DNA of 64,000 bases from Microcaldota archaeon (GTDB lineage: Archaea; Micrarchaeota; Micrarchaeia; Micrarchaeales; CABMGC01): the NCBI GenBank assembly GCA_021796225.1, contig JAJYOL010000001.1, forward strand, positions 67,471 through 131,470. Direction: 5' to 3'. The position numbers and the translations under genes were made by a program. The notes below the pieces were generated by a model. That model searched no databases. It worked only from the letters and a program-made list of their open reading frames with translations, and was not told the origin of the DNA. Positions 29,371-39,006 of the stretch are shown here, in pieces; the first letter of the stretch is position 1, and every line of letters starts with the position of its first letter.

Positions 29371-29895
29371 ATGAAGGAACTGGAGATTAAAAACGGAGCC
29401 ACTGTCGCCGTGGAGAACGGCATAGTGACGATAAAGGGCAAGCACGGCTCCACTACGAAGAAGTTGGACCCGAGGCTCGTTTCCGTAAAGGTTGACGGCA
29501 GCAAGGTCATCGTATCCGCTGCTGGAAACAAGAAGCTCCAGAAGAAGGCCGCTCTTGCGGAGATGGCATTCTCAACGGAGATACGCGACGCCATACAAAG
29601 CGTAACCGAAGGCATAGAAAGAAAAATGACGGTCGTATTTGCACACTTCCCGATGTCCATATCCGTAACTGGAAAGGACGTCGTAATCAAGAACATATTC
29701 GGCGAGAAAGTGCCTCGCATTGCAAGGATAGTCGGCGATTCAAAAGTTCAGATAAAGGGACAGGACGTCACCGTCACCGGGGCAGACAAGTACGATGTTG
29801 GCCAGACCATGGCAAACATAAGAATCGCATGCAAGGCCCGCGGACAGGACAGCAGAGTATTCCAGGATGGCATATATCCTGCACATGAGGAATGA
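29371..29895 (+). CDS. rpl6: Ribosomal protein uL6
   Basis: ENGIVTIKGKHGSTTKKLDPR...HFPMSISVTGKDVVIKNIFGEKVPR. Confidence 0.92.
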   Translation: MKELEIKNGATVAVENGIVTIKGKHGSTTKKLDPRLVSVKVDGSKVIVSAAGNKKLQKKAALAEMAFSTEIRDAIQSVTEGIERKMTVVFAHFPMSISVTGKDVVIKNIFGEKVPRIARIVGDSKVQIKGQDVTVTGADKYDVGQTMANIRIACKARGQDSRVFQDGIYPAHEE

Positions 29896-30260
29896 TTATG
29901 GAAAAGAAAAGACATCCAAAATTCGTCGTACCAAACTTTGGGCTCAAGACCCGGAAAAGGGTAAGCGCAAGATGGAGGATGCCTAGGGGCATAGACAGCA
30001 AGAAGCGCGTCAAGAAAAAGGAGAGCGGCGCGTCGCCGAGCATCGGCTACAAGAACAGGCCGGAGCTCAGATATGCAAGGTCCGACGGCGTATTCGAAAC
30101 GCTCATTCACAACGAAGGCGAGCTGCTGTCTGCCGCAAAGACAAAGAAGGACACGATAATCAGATTCGCGCATTCGCTTTCCGTAAGGAAGAGAATCGCA
30201 CTGCAGGCGATCGCAGACAAGCACGGCCTCAAGGTCGCAAACAAAGTTCGCAAGGTGTAA
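29892..30260 (+). CDS. rpl32e: Ribosomal protein eL32
   Basis: RWRMPRGIDSKKRVKKK...SPSIGYKNRPELR. Confidence 0.92.
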   Translation: MIMEKKRHPKFVVPNFGLKTRKRVSARWRMPRGIDSKKRVKKKESGASPSIGYKNRPELRYARSDGVFETLIHNEGELLSAAKTKKDTIIRFAHSLSVRKRIALQAIADKHGLKVANKVRKV

Positions 30261-30262
30261 TC

Positions 30263-30754
30263 ATGACGATAAAGTTTACAAAGAGAATTGCAAGCCAGCT
30301 TCTGAATCGCGGTGAAAATGCGATAAGGATAAATGCTTCGGCAATGGATGACGCGTCGAAGGCAATCACGCGCGAGGACGTCCGCAGGCTCATCGGCTCC
30401 GGAGGAGTATTTGCACTGAAGGAAAAGCACAACGTCAGCGCAAGATCTAAGCTTCTCAAGCAGAAGAGATCCGAGGGAAGAAGCAGAGGTCCGGGACTCA
30501 GGCGCGGAACGAGAAAGGCCCGTGCCGGAATAAGCTGGGAAAAGAAGGTCCGCTCGCAGCGCTTCGTTCTCAAGAGGCTCAAGGAAATGGGCAAGCTCGA
30601 TACTGTAATGTTCAACAAGATGTACGGGCTGGTAAAGGGAGGAACCTATGCCAGCAAGGCTGCAATGCTTCTCCACCTTAAGGAAGAAGGCATAACGCTT
30701 ACCGAACAGGAAACAGCAAAGATAAACGAGGCCTTCAAGGCGCAGTACAAGTGA
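30263..30754 (+). CDS. rpl19e: Ribosomal protein eL19
   Basis: RKARAGISWEKKVRSQRFVLKRLKEMGKLDTVMFNKMYGLVKGGTYASKAAM. Confidence 0.92.
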   Translation: MTIKFTKRIASQLLNRGENAIRINASAMDDASKAITREDVRRLIGSGGVFALKEKHNVSARSKLLKQKRSEGRSRGPGLRRGTRKARAGISWEKKVRSQRFVLKRLKEMGKLDTVMFNKMYGLVKGGTYASKAAMLLHLKEEGITLTEQETAKINEAFKAQYK

Positions 30755-30763
30755 GTGAGTTAA

Positions 30764-31345
30764 ATGCGAAAAATGATAAAATCCATGAAGTTCAGGCGCA
30801 GACGCGAAGCAAGGACAAACTACAAAAGCAGGATTGCCCTCGTCAGCAGCGGACTGGACAGGATAACCGTCAGAAAGACTTCAAGGAAGATAGTCAGCCA
30901 GATATTCAGGTACGACGAGAAAGGAGACGTCGCACTTCTCTATGCTGATTCAAGCGAATTGTCCGCATTCAAGTGGCCGTCGCGCTCAAACAGGCCTACG
31001 GCATATCTGCTCGGTCTCCTTCTTGCAAAGAAGATAAAAGCCGATTCCAAATTGAAGTCCGCTGAATTCATACTTGACATAGGATTAAGCTCTCCGGTGA
31101 AGAATTCGATACCGTTCGTCTTCGCGAAGGGATGCATCGATGGCGGAATAAAGCTCCGCAGCGGCATCTCGATCGACGAGAAGACATATAACTGTTCGGA
31201 CGCAAAATATGCTAAGGAGCTTAAGGAGAAGGACCCCGAGAAGTACAAAAAGCAGTATTCCGCATACATAAAGGCCGGAATAGAAGCCGATGCGCTGGGT
31301 TCCCTTTTCAATAAAACAAAGGAGTTGATATTAAATGCCGGGTAA
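30764..31345 (+). CDS. rpl18: Ribosomal protein uL18
   Basis: MKFRRRREARTNYKSRIALVSSGLDRITVRKTSRKIVSQI. Confidence 0.92.
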   Translation: MRKMIKSMKFRRRREARTNYKSRIALVSSGLDRITVRKTSRKIVSQIFRYDEKGDVALLYADSSELSAFKWPSRSNRPTAYLLGLLLAKKIKADSKLKSAEFILDIGLSSPVKNSIPFVFAKGCIDGGIKLRSGISIDEKTYNCSDAKYAKELKEKDPEKYKKQYSAYIKAGIEADALGSLFNKTKELILNAG

Positions 31346-32027
31346 ATTTGGATACAAGAGAGACAGGAGAGACAGAAGGGACAGGAGAGACGAGGAACAG
31401 GTAAACCTCCTTGCCCAGTGGGAGCCAAAGACCAAGATAGGACAGCAGGTAAAGAATGCGCAGATAACGAGAATAGAGCAGATATTTGCAACTGGAAAGC
31501 CCATCAAGGAAACCGAAATAATAGACACGCTTATACCTAATCTTGAGGACAATGTTCTCGAGATCGCATCCGTACAGAGGATGACTAAAAACAACAGGAA
31601 GCAGAAATACCGCGCCACCGTTGTCGTCGGAGACAGAAACGGGCACATAGGTCTCGGAGTAGGAAGAGACGTTGAAGCAAGGCCTGCAATAGATTCCGGA
31701 ATAAAGGATGCGAAGAAGCACATGATATCGATAAGTCTTGGTTGCGGTTCTCAGGAATGCAACTGCAATTCATCACACAGCCTTCCGCTGAAGCTCAGCG
31801 CGAAGTGCGGCAGCGCACACGTCATACTCAAGCCGGCTCCGAAGGGAGTAGGCATAGTCGCAGGCGAGACAGTTAAAAGCGTACTCGAACTCGCGGGAGT
31901 TAAGGACGTCTGGACCTTCTCGAGAGGAAGAACCCGCGACGTATACAACGTTGCGCTCGCAACATACAAGGCACTCGACAAGCTGTACGGCCTAAAGAAC
32001 ATAGAGGCTTTGCAGGTAAAGAAGTAA
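31335..32027 (+). CDS. rps5: Ribosomal protein uS5
   Basis: RYRATVVVGDRNGHIGLGVGRDVEARPAIDSGIKDAKK; repeated RRDRRD N-term. Confidence 0.93.
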   Translation: MPGKFGYKRDRRDRRDRRDEEQVNLLAQWEPKTKIGQQVKNAQITRIEQIFATGKPIKETEIIDTLIPNLEDNVLEIASVQRMTKNNRKQKYRATVVVGDRNGHIGLGVGRDVEARPAIDSGIKDAKKHMISISLGCGSQECNCNSSHSLPLKLSAKCGSAHVILKPAPKGVGIVAGETVKSVLELAGVKDVWTFSRGRTRDVYNVALATYKALDKLYGLKNIEALQVKK

Positions 32028-32102
32028 CTTGCATCGGGTTTCTTCACTCGTGCACCGCAGCCTGATAAAAATAAAATAAAGGATTAGCTTCGGCTCCTTT
32101 TC

Positions 32103-32729
32103 TCAGAAGCCGAGTTTCTGCTTTACGAATATCACTTTCGTTCGCCCAGGCACTATCTCCTTGCTTATTATGAGTGTCTTCGCGATCACGCTTCCCATCC
32201 CCATCTTTTCGTGCATCCTCTTATCTTCAAGCGGGAATACGTATTCGTTTATTCTTCTGAATGCGGAATCGAGGTCTTTGACTATCTTCTGCGCCCCTAT
32301 CACCAATATCACATGATCCGCTCCGTAAGCATACGATCCTATCTGGCTTCCAGAAGCCGAAGCTACGACTATCTGCCCGGATTCCGTAACCGCATGCGCG
32401 CTTCCGACTGCATATTGGTGTGCGAGCACGCTCTTCCTGTACTTGTCGCGTTCCGCCTTGTCGTTTATGCTGTACATCATCTTCCTTAGCGATTTGTACT
32501 TCGTGCTTTCCAGAAGCTCTCCCACCATGCCCATCTCGTCAAGTGTAATCGAAGACGCTTCCATGATCTCGCTTCCTTCCGGAATCGAGTCGTAGACTTC
32601 CTTCTTCGCATCTTCCGCGCTCTCCGCTATGGTTACCTTTATCCCGTTCTTTTCCATTATGTTTTTCACGTTCTCGAGCGTCTGATCGTCCGCAATTCTG
32701 TCCCATTCCATAGTCTCATCCTTTTGCAA
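32103..32729 (-). CDS. LUD-domain protein (LutC-like)
   Basis: EASSITLDEMG, GSAHAVTESGQIVVASASGSQIG, LVIGAQKIVKDLDSAFRRI. Confidence 0.8.
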   Translation of the reverse strand: MQKDETMEWDRIADDQTLENVKNIMEKNGIKVTIAESAEDAKKEVYDSIPEGSEIMEASSITLDEMGMVGELLESTKYKSLRKMMYSINDKAERDKYRKSVLAHQYAVGSAHAVTESGQIVVASASGSQIGSYAYGADHVILVIGAQKIVKDLDSAFRRINEYVFPLEDKRMHEKMGMGSVIAKTLIISKEIVPGRTKVIFVKQKLGF

Positions 32730-32832
32730 AGCTGTATTTGCCGCATATTGTATTTAATGCCTATTGCCTTCACCGTGCCTTTGCGATACAAATGCGATAC
32801 CTTATTACATTGCGATGCGGTATATTCGTGTT

Positions 32833-33207
32833 TACATGGGCGATGTCTTGGAACAAAAACTGAACACGGTAAAATTCAAGAAGATCCTGTTTGGAGAGCC
32901 GGCGGTATTCTTCATACCGGCAATGAAGATCAACGATCCCAAAAACAAGAGCCTGGCCGAAGGCATGCACGATTTCCTGATAACCGAATTCGGCGGCTAC
33001 ACCTCGGAGAGGGGCAACATTCTCGGCTATTGGAGGGAGAAGGCAAGCACCGATTATACGGAGCATGTAAAATACATTGTCGCATTCAAAAGCAAGGCAA
33101 AGCTCCGCCTCCTGGAAAAATTCATAGCCGAACTTGCAAAGAAGCTCGATGAAAAGGCAATCTACATGGAAACAGGCAACAGTTCCTGGTTAATCTACAC
33201 GCAGTAG
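32833..33207 (+). CDS. Conserved hypothetical protein
   Basis: ORF from the in-frame ATG giving MGDVLEQKLNTVKFKKILFGEPAVFFIPAMK; no recognised domain. Confidence 0.55.
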   Translation, partial: YMGDVLEQKLNTVKFKKILFGEPAVFFIPAMKINDPKNKSLAEGMHDFLITEFGGYTSERGNILGYWREKASTDYTEHVKYIVAFKSKAKLRLLEKFIAELAKKLDEKAIYMETGNSSWLIYTQ

Positions 33208-33223
33208 ATTCTGCCTGCTTTTT

Positions 33224-34231
33224 TCACGGAAGAGGATATGTGGAATAGAATGAAACGTTCGTAGCCACGCCGTCATTGTTGTTTCCGCTGTAATCATTCG
33301 CATTTCCGTTCAGCGGCCACCAGCCTATGAGGTTCTGCAGTCTCAACGGCGTTCCGTCTATTCCTTCCGAATAAAGCCCCGTAAGTTCCTGTGTTGAAAG
33401 CGGCGTATTGTAAAGCTGTACGTTTGAAATCATTCCATTCAACGGATATATGTCGCCGTTAGGAAATATCGTCGCACCGAGCGAGAATGAATTCGTTGTC
33501 TGGAAGGAGCGCGGAGAAAGCACTACCGTGGAAAACGCGCTGTTGTTTTCATACACCGTCGCAGTGCCGTTGCTCTGGTTATACGTTGCAGCTATGAAAA
33601 TCCATTTGTTTTCTATGAAGGAATAATTCGTCGCGGATTTCCATTTAACATAAGAACCGTTGATCCATAGAACTCCGCACGCCCCGTTGTTACCTCCGTA
33701 TCCGTACAAGGCTATGCCCGAGCTCGGGCTCGGATTTGTACCCATTATGCCCTGGCACGGCGCGCCGTCCGGTCCATACCAATACACCCATGCCGTTATC
33801 GTAAATCCTGGAGAGCTGTATCCCAGATAATTCGGATTGGAAAATTCATTTCCTATGTTGAGGTTTGGCAACAATATGTATTTCGGATATGATACTCCTC
33901 CGTATCCTTTTCCATTGCCGCTGCTTCCACCGTTCAACTCACTCATGGAAAGGGTTCCGAATGAAGATGCATACTCGGGAAGCGAGCCGCTGCATTCTCC
34001 CTGCAGGCCTACATCCGTCGGATTGTATGGCCCGAGAGGCCTTATCACCTGGCATGCACCAGGCTGCGTCCTTACATTGAATGAAAACATATTAAGACTG
34101 AAAAGCACGGCGAGCACTATCGCAATGACGAGTATTGCCCATGCGTAGGTCATGAGGTATTCCATTGCGCCTTGCGATTCCACCGGCGCTTTCGATTTGC
34201 GCTTGTGCGCCCTTGCTGTTCTTTTAGGCAT
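33224..34231 (-). CDS. LamG-like surface protein with class III/pilin-like N-terminus (copy C, divergent)
   Basis: ESQGAMEYLMTYAWAILVIAIVLAVLFSLNMF ... ISNVQLYNTPLSTQELTGLYSEGIDG...GWWPLNGNANDYSGNNNDGV. Confidence 0.8.
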   Translation of the reverse strand: MPKRTARAHKRKSKAPVESQGAMEYLMTYAWAILVIAIVLAVLFSLNMFSFNVRTQPGACQVIRPLGPYNPTDVGLQGECSGSLPEYASSFGTLSMSELNGGSSGNGKGYGGVSYPKYILLPNLNIGNEFSNPNYLGYSSPGFTITAWVYWYGPDGAPCQGIMGTNPSPSSGIALYGYGGNNGACGVLWINGSYVKWKSATNYSFIENKWIFIAATYNQSNGTATVYENNSAFSTVVLSPRSFQTTNSFSLGATIFPNGDIYPLNGMISNVQLYNTPLSTQELTGLYSEGIDGTPLRLQNLIGWWPLNGNANDYSGNNNDGVATNVSFYSTYPLP

Positions 34232-34318
34232 GATATCTGTTAAGATTGATTAATTTAAGAATGCGACTGTTCGCTGCGCCCGCTTTATAAACGATTCAAA
34301 TCCCGCCAGATTCCGATT

Positions 34319-34690
34319 TCAAAGCTCCGTATATTTCTTATTCGACCCTTTGGATTTTTCTATCGGATATTTCAGAGCGGATTTCCGCATTTTTTCCTTC
34401 AACGCTTCCGAAAGGTCTATGTCGTATTTTTCGCAGATCATCAGCACCGCCCAGAATACGTCTGCAAGTTCATCCTCTATGTCTGTCCTTTTCTTTTCGT
34501 CCTTGAAGAAACTCTCGGATTGCTCTTCCGTCTTATAAACGAATATCTCTACGACTTCCGCCGCTTCCGCAGCTATCGCCATAGCCAAATCCTTTGGCGT
34601 GTGGAACTGATCCCAATCCCGTTCGCCGTTGAATTTCTTTACCAAAGCCTTGAGTTCGTCTAGCGTCGTCGCATTGTCCATTCGCATCAA
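34319..34690 (-). CDS. MazG-like nucleotide pyrophosphohydrolase
   Basis: DLAMAIAAEAAEVVEIF ... DIEDELADVFWAVLMICEKYDIDL. Confidence 0.82.
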   Translation of the reverse strand: MMRMDNATTLDELKALVKKFNGERDWDQFHTPKDLAMAIAAEAAEVVEIFVYKTEEQSESFFKDEKKRTDIEDELADVFWAVLMICEKYDIDLSEALKEKMRKSALKYPIEKSKGSNKKYTEL

Positions 34691-34697
34691 CCGTTAT

Positions 34698-34862
34698 TCA
34701 GAACGATGTCTGTTCCATCTGTATCGCACAGTTGGGGCAGTCATACGTATTCTCCCCTCCGGCAACCGCGCACGTCAGGCACGTATACCCTCCGCATCCG
34801 TCGCAATACAGGCAGGGCCCGCGAAGCGGTTTCCCACAAACAAAGCATTTTACGTCTGCCAT
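34698..34862 (-). CDS. Small zinc-ribbon protein
   Basis: MADVKCFVCGKPLRGPCLYCDGCGGYTCLTCAVAGGENTYDCPNCAIQ: several CxxC pairs. Confidence 0.6.
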   Translation of the reverse strand: MADVKCFVCGKPLRGPCLYCDGCGGYTCLTCAVAGGENTYDCPNCAIQMEQTSF

Positions 34863-34936
34863 GACAATAAAACACAGCTCAAGCATATAATACGTTCACA
34901 AACTTTCATGCCATTCACATGTCCTAAAAAAAGACA

Positions 34937-35116
34937 GTGGATATTATCAAGAAAATAGCAGCAAAGGCTGCTAGACGTATTGGATTATCAAAAAGGCACT
35001 TGTTCAGGCTGAAAGAAAAGGATAAAAGAAGGAAAGAGACTAAGGCTGAAAAGGAAGATGTTGAGAAGATTCTTATAAGGATTATCTGCCGAATTCATAC
35101 AGCAATAACTTTATAA
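34937..35116 (+). other. Possible HTH/transposase-like ORF remnant (GTG start)
   Basis: VDIIKKIAAKAARRIGLSKRHLFRLKEKDKRRKETKAEKEDVEKILIRIICRIHTAITL; HTH-like AARRIGLSKRHLFRL. Confidence 0.25.
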
Positions 35117-35146
35117 GTTTTCTTGCATAAAAATCATCTGAGAATT

Positions 35147-35536
35147 ATGAGGGCTAGTAGGTTGATTTGGCCGATTACACTTGTACTCTCATTCTTTGCA
35201 ACAGTCTTGTTTGCGCCTACTTATTTCTTTGCTCCCTCTTGCCAATCCTCATATTTTGAACATGCTTTTTCTGGAGCCTGTGGAGTTAATGGGTATCTAT
35301 ATGGTATATCCGCCATAATTCTACTTGTTTCTGCGTTCTTTGTAGTCAACAACATTAGCGCAGGACGTTCTGACTTTAAAACTTGGAGTGTTGGTCTATT
35401 GGGCGTAGCTTTTGTAGTACTTGCAGTGGTATTTTGGTTCGGCGGAGACGCAGCAGCTTTAGTATTGGTTCTACCAGCAGCATACGCCGCTTACAGATTT
35501 AGAAGGAGAACTGGAATATTTGTATACAGAGGATAA
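35147..35536 (+). CDS. Four-TM hypothetical membrane protein
   Basis: MRASRLIWPITLVLSFFATVLF... with several hydrophobic segments. Confidence 0.55.
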   Translation: MRASRLIWPITLVLSFFATVLFAPTYFFAPSCQSSYFEHAFSGACGVNGYLYGISAIILLVSAFFVVNNISAGRSDFKTWSVGLLGVAFVVLAVVFWFGGDAAALVLVLPAAYAAYRFRRRTGIFVYRG

Positions 35537-35540
35537 TAAA

Positions 35541-36488
35541 ATGGCAAACGGCACGAAATTACTTCTGTACATTGCCTGCATTGTAATAGTCATATTACTT
35601 CTCTACATTATTGTGATCAAGCCGCACAATATAACATCTTCTAGCACTACAACGATTAACTATTCGAGCACACAGAATCAGAGCATTAATACCATTCAAC
35701 CAGTATATAACCCAACAAGCTACAAAGGTCAAGCTCCTGTTATATTTACCAATACAACAATATTAACTGGCGATATAGTAACTACTGGTAACATAACCAT
35801 CTTATTACGTGGAGTGACTCTTAATACAGTAGGTTACAGTCTCATATCTGGCGGAACGCTTAATAATCAAGGCACAATAATTTCAAGTTTAGCAGGCAAC
35901 GGTGGATCAAGTACAAATCAAAATGGAGGCAATATGCCATACTCATACGGGGGCAGCGGTGGCGGTGGTTGGGCTTATGGTTGTGGCAATGCTGCCGGAG
36001 GTAACAATGAAGGTATCGGCGGTAATACACAAGTGGCTGGGGGTAAAGGTGCAACCGGTTTCAATGCTGGAGGGGGAGGTGGCGCCTCTACAAATCAATC
36101 TACCTTGACTAACCTACAGGTTCAAACAATGTACAATAATGGCATGGCCCAATATCTTGAAGGGGCAGGCGGCGGAGCAGCAACTAATTGTGACACCTTA
36201 GCAAACGGTGGGAGCGGCTCTTTTGGGGTGTATATACAAGCCACCAATGTTATAGCAGGGAATATTAACACGGTTGGGCAATCCGGCAACGGCGGTAATG
36301 AAGAAGCCGGTGGTGGCGGAGGAGGTGGTGCAATCTTTATAAGCTATGGTAACGGGGGCTATCAGGCAGGATTCTATAATACAACTGGTGGCGGAGGAGG
36401 AACTGGGCTTTATGGTAAAGGAGGGGCAGGCGGTAGCGGGGCCGTTCTAGTTTATAATTATGGCAGGTCACCACCAATTTCCACATAG
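35541..36488 (+). CDS. Secreted glycine-rich (polyglycine-helix/adhesin-like) protein
   Basis: MANGTKLLLYIACIVIVILLLYIIVI signal anchor, then GGSGGGGWAYGCGNAAGG..., GGGGGGGAIF, GGGGGTGLYGKGGAGGSGAVLVY. Confidence 0.65.
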   Translation: MANGTKLLLYIACIVIVILLLYIIVIKPHNITSSSTTTINYSSTQNQSINTIQPVYNPTSYKGQAPVIFTNTTILTGDIVTTGNITILLRGVTLNTVGYSLISGGTLNNQGTIISSLAGNGGSSTNQNGGNMPYSYGGSGGGGWAYGCGNAAGGNNEGIGGNTQVAGGKGATGFNAGGGGGASTNQSTLTNLQVQTMYNNGMAQYLEGAGGGAATNCDTLANGGSGSFGVYIQATNVIAGNINTVGQSGNGGNEEAGGGGGGGAIFISYGNGGYQAGFYNTTGGGGGTGLYGKGGAGGSGAVLVYNYGRSPPIST

Positions 36489-36552
36489 CCAGCAAGATTT
36501 ATTCAAAATCATGTTCAAAATGGTTATCTTATATATAACCCCTAAAAAGAAA

Positions 36553-36626
36553 CGGGGGGTCTGGGATTTGAACCCAAGTCTCCAAGACCCGAACCTGGAA
36601 GCCTAACCAAGCTAGCCGAACCCCCC
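36553..36626 (-). tRNA. tRNA-Pro(CGG)
   Basis: Minus strand GGGGGGT TC GGCTAGCTTGGTTAGGC ... loop TTCGGGT ... ACTTGGGTTCAAATCCCAG ACCCCCC G. Confidence 0.88.
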
Positions 36627-36634
36627 ATATTGTT

Positions 36635-37735
36635 TCAGAGCACTACCGCTCCGTTCTTTGTCACCAGAATATCGTCTTCAATGCGCGCTCCTCCGAAGCC
36701 AACGATGTAAATTCCCGGTTCGACGGAAGTCACGGTGCCTGCCTTGAGCTTGAATTTTGCACTGGGCCACAATCCAGGGCCGTCATGCACTTCTATTCCT
36801 ACCGAATGGCCGAGCGCGTGCGTGAATTTGCCTTTGTACACGCCGCCGTTCGCAGTATCAATCCTTGTCTGTGCCACGAGATGCGGCTTGCTTCCGAGAA
36901 CGCCTTCCTTTATCGACTTTATCGCAAGCTTCTGCGCTTCCTTTACCGTATTGATGACCGCCATCTTCTTTTCGAAATCCGGTATCTTCTTCTTGTAATT
37001 TCCGAAAATGAACGTTCTGGTTACATCGGAGCAGTAATTGTCTATCTTTGCACCTGCATCTATAAGAACGAAATCCCCATACCTCAGTTTGGTGCCGTCC
37101 GGCATATGGTGCGGCAACGCCGCATTCTTTCCGAAGCAGACGATGGTGCTGAAAGCCGTGCCGTCGGCCCCGAGAGACTTCAATGCGTTTTCAAATATGG
37201 TGCAGAGCTGTTTCTCCGTCATTCCAATCTTCAATGCCCTTCTTGAAACCTCTATGGCCTTTTTTGTTATGCTGCTGCCCTTTCTTATCCTTTCTACTTC
37301 CATGGGCGTTTTGACAAGCCTCACGGAAACGAACGCATCGGACACGTCGACCATTTTTTTCACCGAATACCTCTTCCGTATGCTCAAATAGTACGAATAA
37401 GGCATGAAGCCCGCGTTTATCCCTATCGTTTTGCCGGAAATCTTGCGCTTGAGCAGTTCAAGTTTCTTCTTCGAATCTACGTTTATCACGCGCATGGATC
37501 CGGATTTCTGCTTCAGCGCCGTCTCGTATTCCAGAGGCGAAGTGAATAGGGTCATTCCGTGCCTTTCAAGGAGCAGGAAGCTCTGCTCGAATATGCCGCT
37601 CCTGAAATCCGTCATGTATATGAAATTGGGATCCTCGTTATCCGTATTGACTATCAATATGCTGTCAAGCCCCTTCGCTTTTTGGTGCGCGAAGATATCC
37701 TTAAGCCTGGCCTTTACCGTCTTTTCGCTTAACAT
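36635..37735 (-). CDS. Xaa-Pro aminopeptidase (M24)
   Basis: VLIDAGAKIDNYCSDVTRTF, HALGHSVGIEVHDGPGL, TSVEPGIYIVGFGGARIEDDILV. Confidence 0.88.
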   Translation of the reverse strand: MLSEKTVKARLKDIFAHQKAKGLDSILIVNTDNEDPNFIYMTDFRSGIFEQSFLLLERHGMTLFTSPLEYETALKQKSGSMRVINVDSKKKLELLKRKISGKTIGINAGFMPYSYYLSIRKRYSVKKMVDVSDAFVSVRLVKTPMEVERIRKGSSITKKAIEVSRRALKIGMTEKQLCTIFENALKSLGADGTAFSTIVCFGKNAALPHHMPDGTKLRYGDFVLIDAGAKIDNYCSDVTRTFIFGNYKKKIPDFEKKMAVINTVKEAQKLAIKSIKEGVLGSKPHLVAQTRIDTANGGVYKGKFTHALGHSVGIEVHDGPGLWPSAKFKLKAGTVTSVEPGIYIVGFGGARIEDDILVTKNGAVVL

Positions 37736-37785
37736 AGAACCAAATATATAGGGATGCGAACATAAATAACATTTGGGAATCGAGC

Positions 37786-39006
37786 ATGGAAGAGGCAGAT
37801 CTTGTAGTAAAAAGAACCAATGCGGTTTACCAGAACATGCAGAATCCATACCTTTTGAAATATTACTACAAATCGAAGATTCTGGACCGCATTCAGGGCA
37901 ATGACGTGGCAGGTTCCTCTCCTCCTGACATATTCGTAGGCAGGTTCGGCTACCCGCACGTTTACATAGGCCCGCTTGTTCCTCCTGAAATCGGGGATAC
38001 GTCGATAATGGGCTCTCCGGAGCAATGGGTCGGAATGAGCATACCGAAGATAGTCGAGATGCGGTCCACGCTTGTACGGGGGATGTATCGCACGAAAGTC
38101 ACCAATGCGGACAACGGCAGGATAGAGGAAATGATAAAGGAGCTCGCGCTTGCGGACAAATCCGGCACCGTAGAGGAAAAGCTTTCCAGGAAGCCCACGC
38201 TGGGAATGCATCTTGACGAAAACAGCCAGCCGTACGGCCCGAGCGCGATAATGCGCGACATGACTCTTGAGAACGTGAAGACCAATAAAAACATAGAGAA
38301 GGCATACGGCGATACCGCCCTTTCCGCTACGAATGCCATAGTCGAACTGTACGACAAGGGGACTCCCGTTTCAAAAATACAGAAATCGCTCTCTGCGGGA
38401 ATACTCGGGGTGTCAAAGCGGAGGAAATTCGTTCCCACCCGCTGGAGCATAACGGCTGTTGACGATACACTCTCAAAGCACAAGCTGGAAACCGTAAAGG
38501 AGAACCAGCCGATAGATTCCATACGATTGTATCTTGACACTGCGCTTGACAACAGATGGGCCATACTCATGGTACCCGGGAGCTGGGAATACGAGCTTGT
38601 CGAAGCCTGGTATCCGAATACCACATGGAACCGTGAAGGTGCAAACATAGCAATATACTCTTCATACGAGCCATTTGACGGCAGAAGCAAGTATGCCGAG
38701 ATAGGCGGATGCTACTATGCCGCAAGGCTCGCTTCCTCCGAATTGCTTGACAAGGCGCAGGGCCAGGCGAAAGTCGTCATCTTAAGGGAAGCACACCCAG
38801 GCTACATAATGCCTGTCGGAGTCTGGAACGTGAGGGAGCACGTGCGCGCCGCGTTGAGCAAGGAACCGATAATGATGAACACCATGAAAGATGCACTTAA
38901 TGCGATATCCTCATTCATGGATATTTCCATACCTGCATGGATAAAGAACAGCGCATTGTTGCGGAATCTGCTGTATCGGAAGACTCTTTCCACTACAACG
39001 TTATGA
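37786..39006 (+). CDS. Nre family DNA repair protein
   Basis: PPDIFVGRFGYPHVYIGPLVPP, ALSATNAIVELYDKG, KFVPTRWSITAVDDTLSK. Confidence 0.85.
   Translation: MEEADLVVKRTNAVYQNMQNPYLLKYYYKSKILDRIQGNDVAGSSPPDIFVGRFGYPHVYIGPLVPPEIGDTSIMGSPEQWVGMSIPKIVEMRSTLVRGMYRTKVTNADNGRIEEMIKELALADKSGTVEEKLSRKPTLGMHLDENSQPYGPSAIMRDMTLENVKTNKNIEKAYGDTALSATNAIVELYDKGTPVSKIQKSLSAGILGVSKRRKFVPTRWSITAVDDTLSKHKLETVKENQPIDSIRLYLDTALDNRWAILMVPGSWEYELVEAWYPNTTWNREGANIAIYSSYEPFDGRSKYAEIGGCYYAARLASSELLDKAQGQAKVVILREAHPGYIMPVGVWNVREHVRAALSKEPIMMNTMKDALNAISSFMDISIPAWIKNSALLRNLLYRKTLSTTTL

Noticed and set aside
35900-36480. CRISPR or tandem DNA repeats in the Gly-rich gene
   Set aside because: The repetition is at amino-acid level (Gly tracts with irregular spacing), with no regular direct repeats or spacers. 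No CRISPR array seen in the window.
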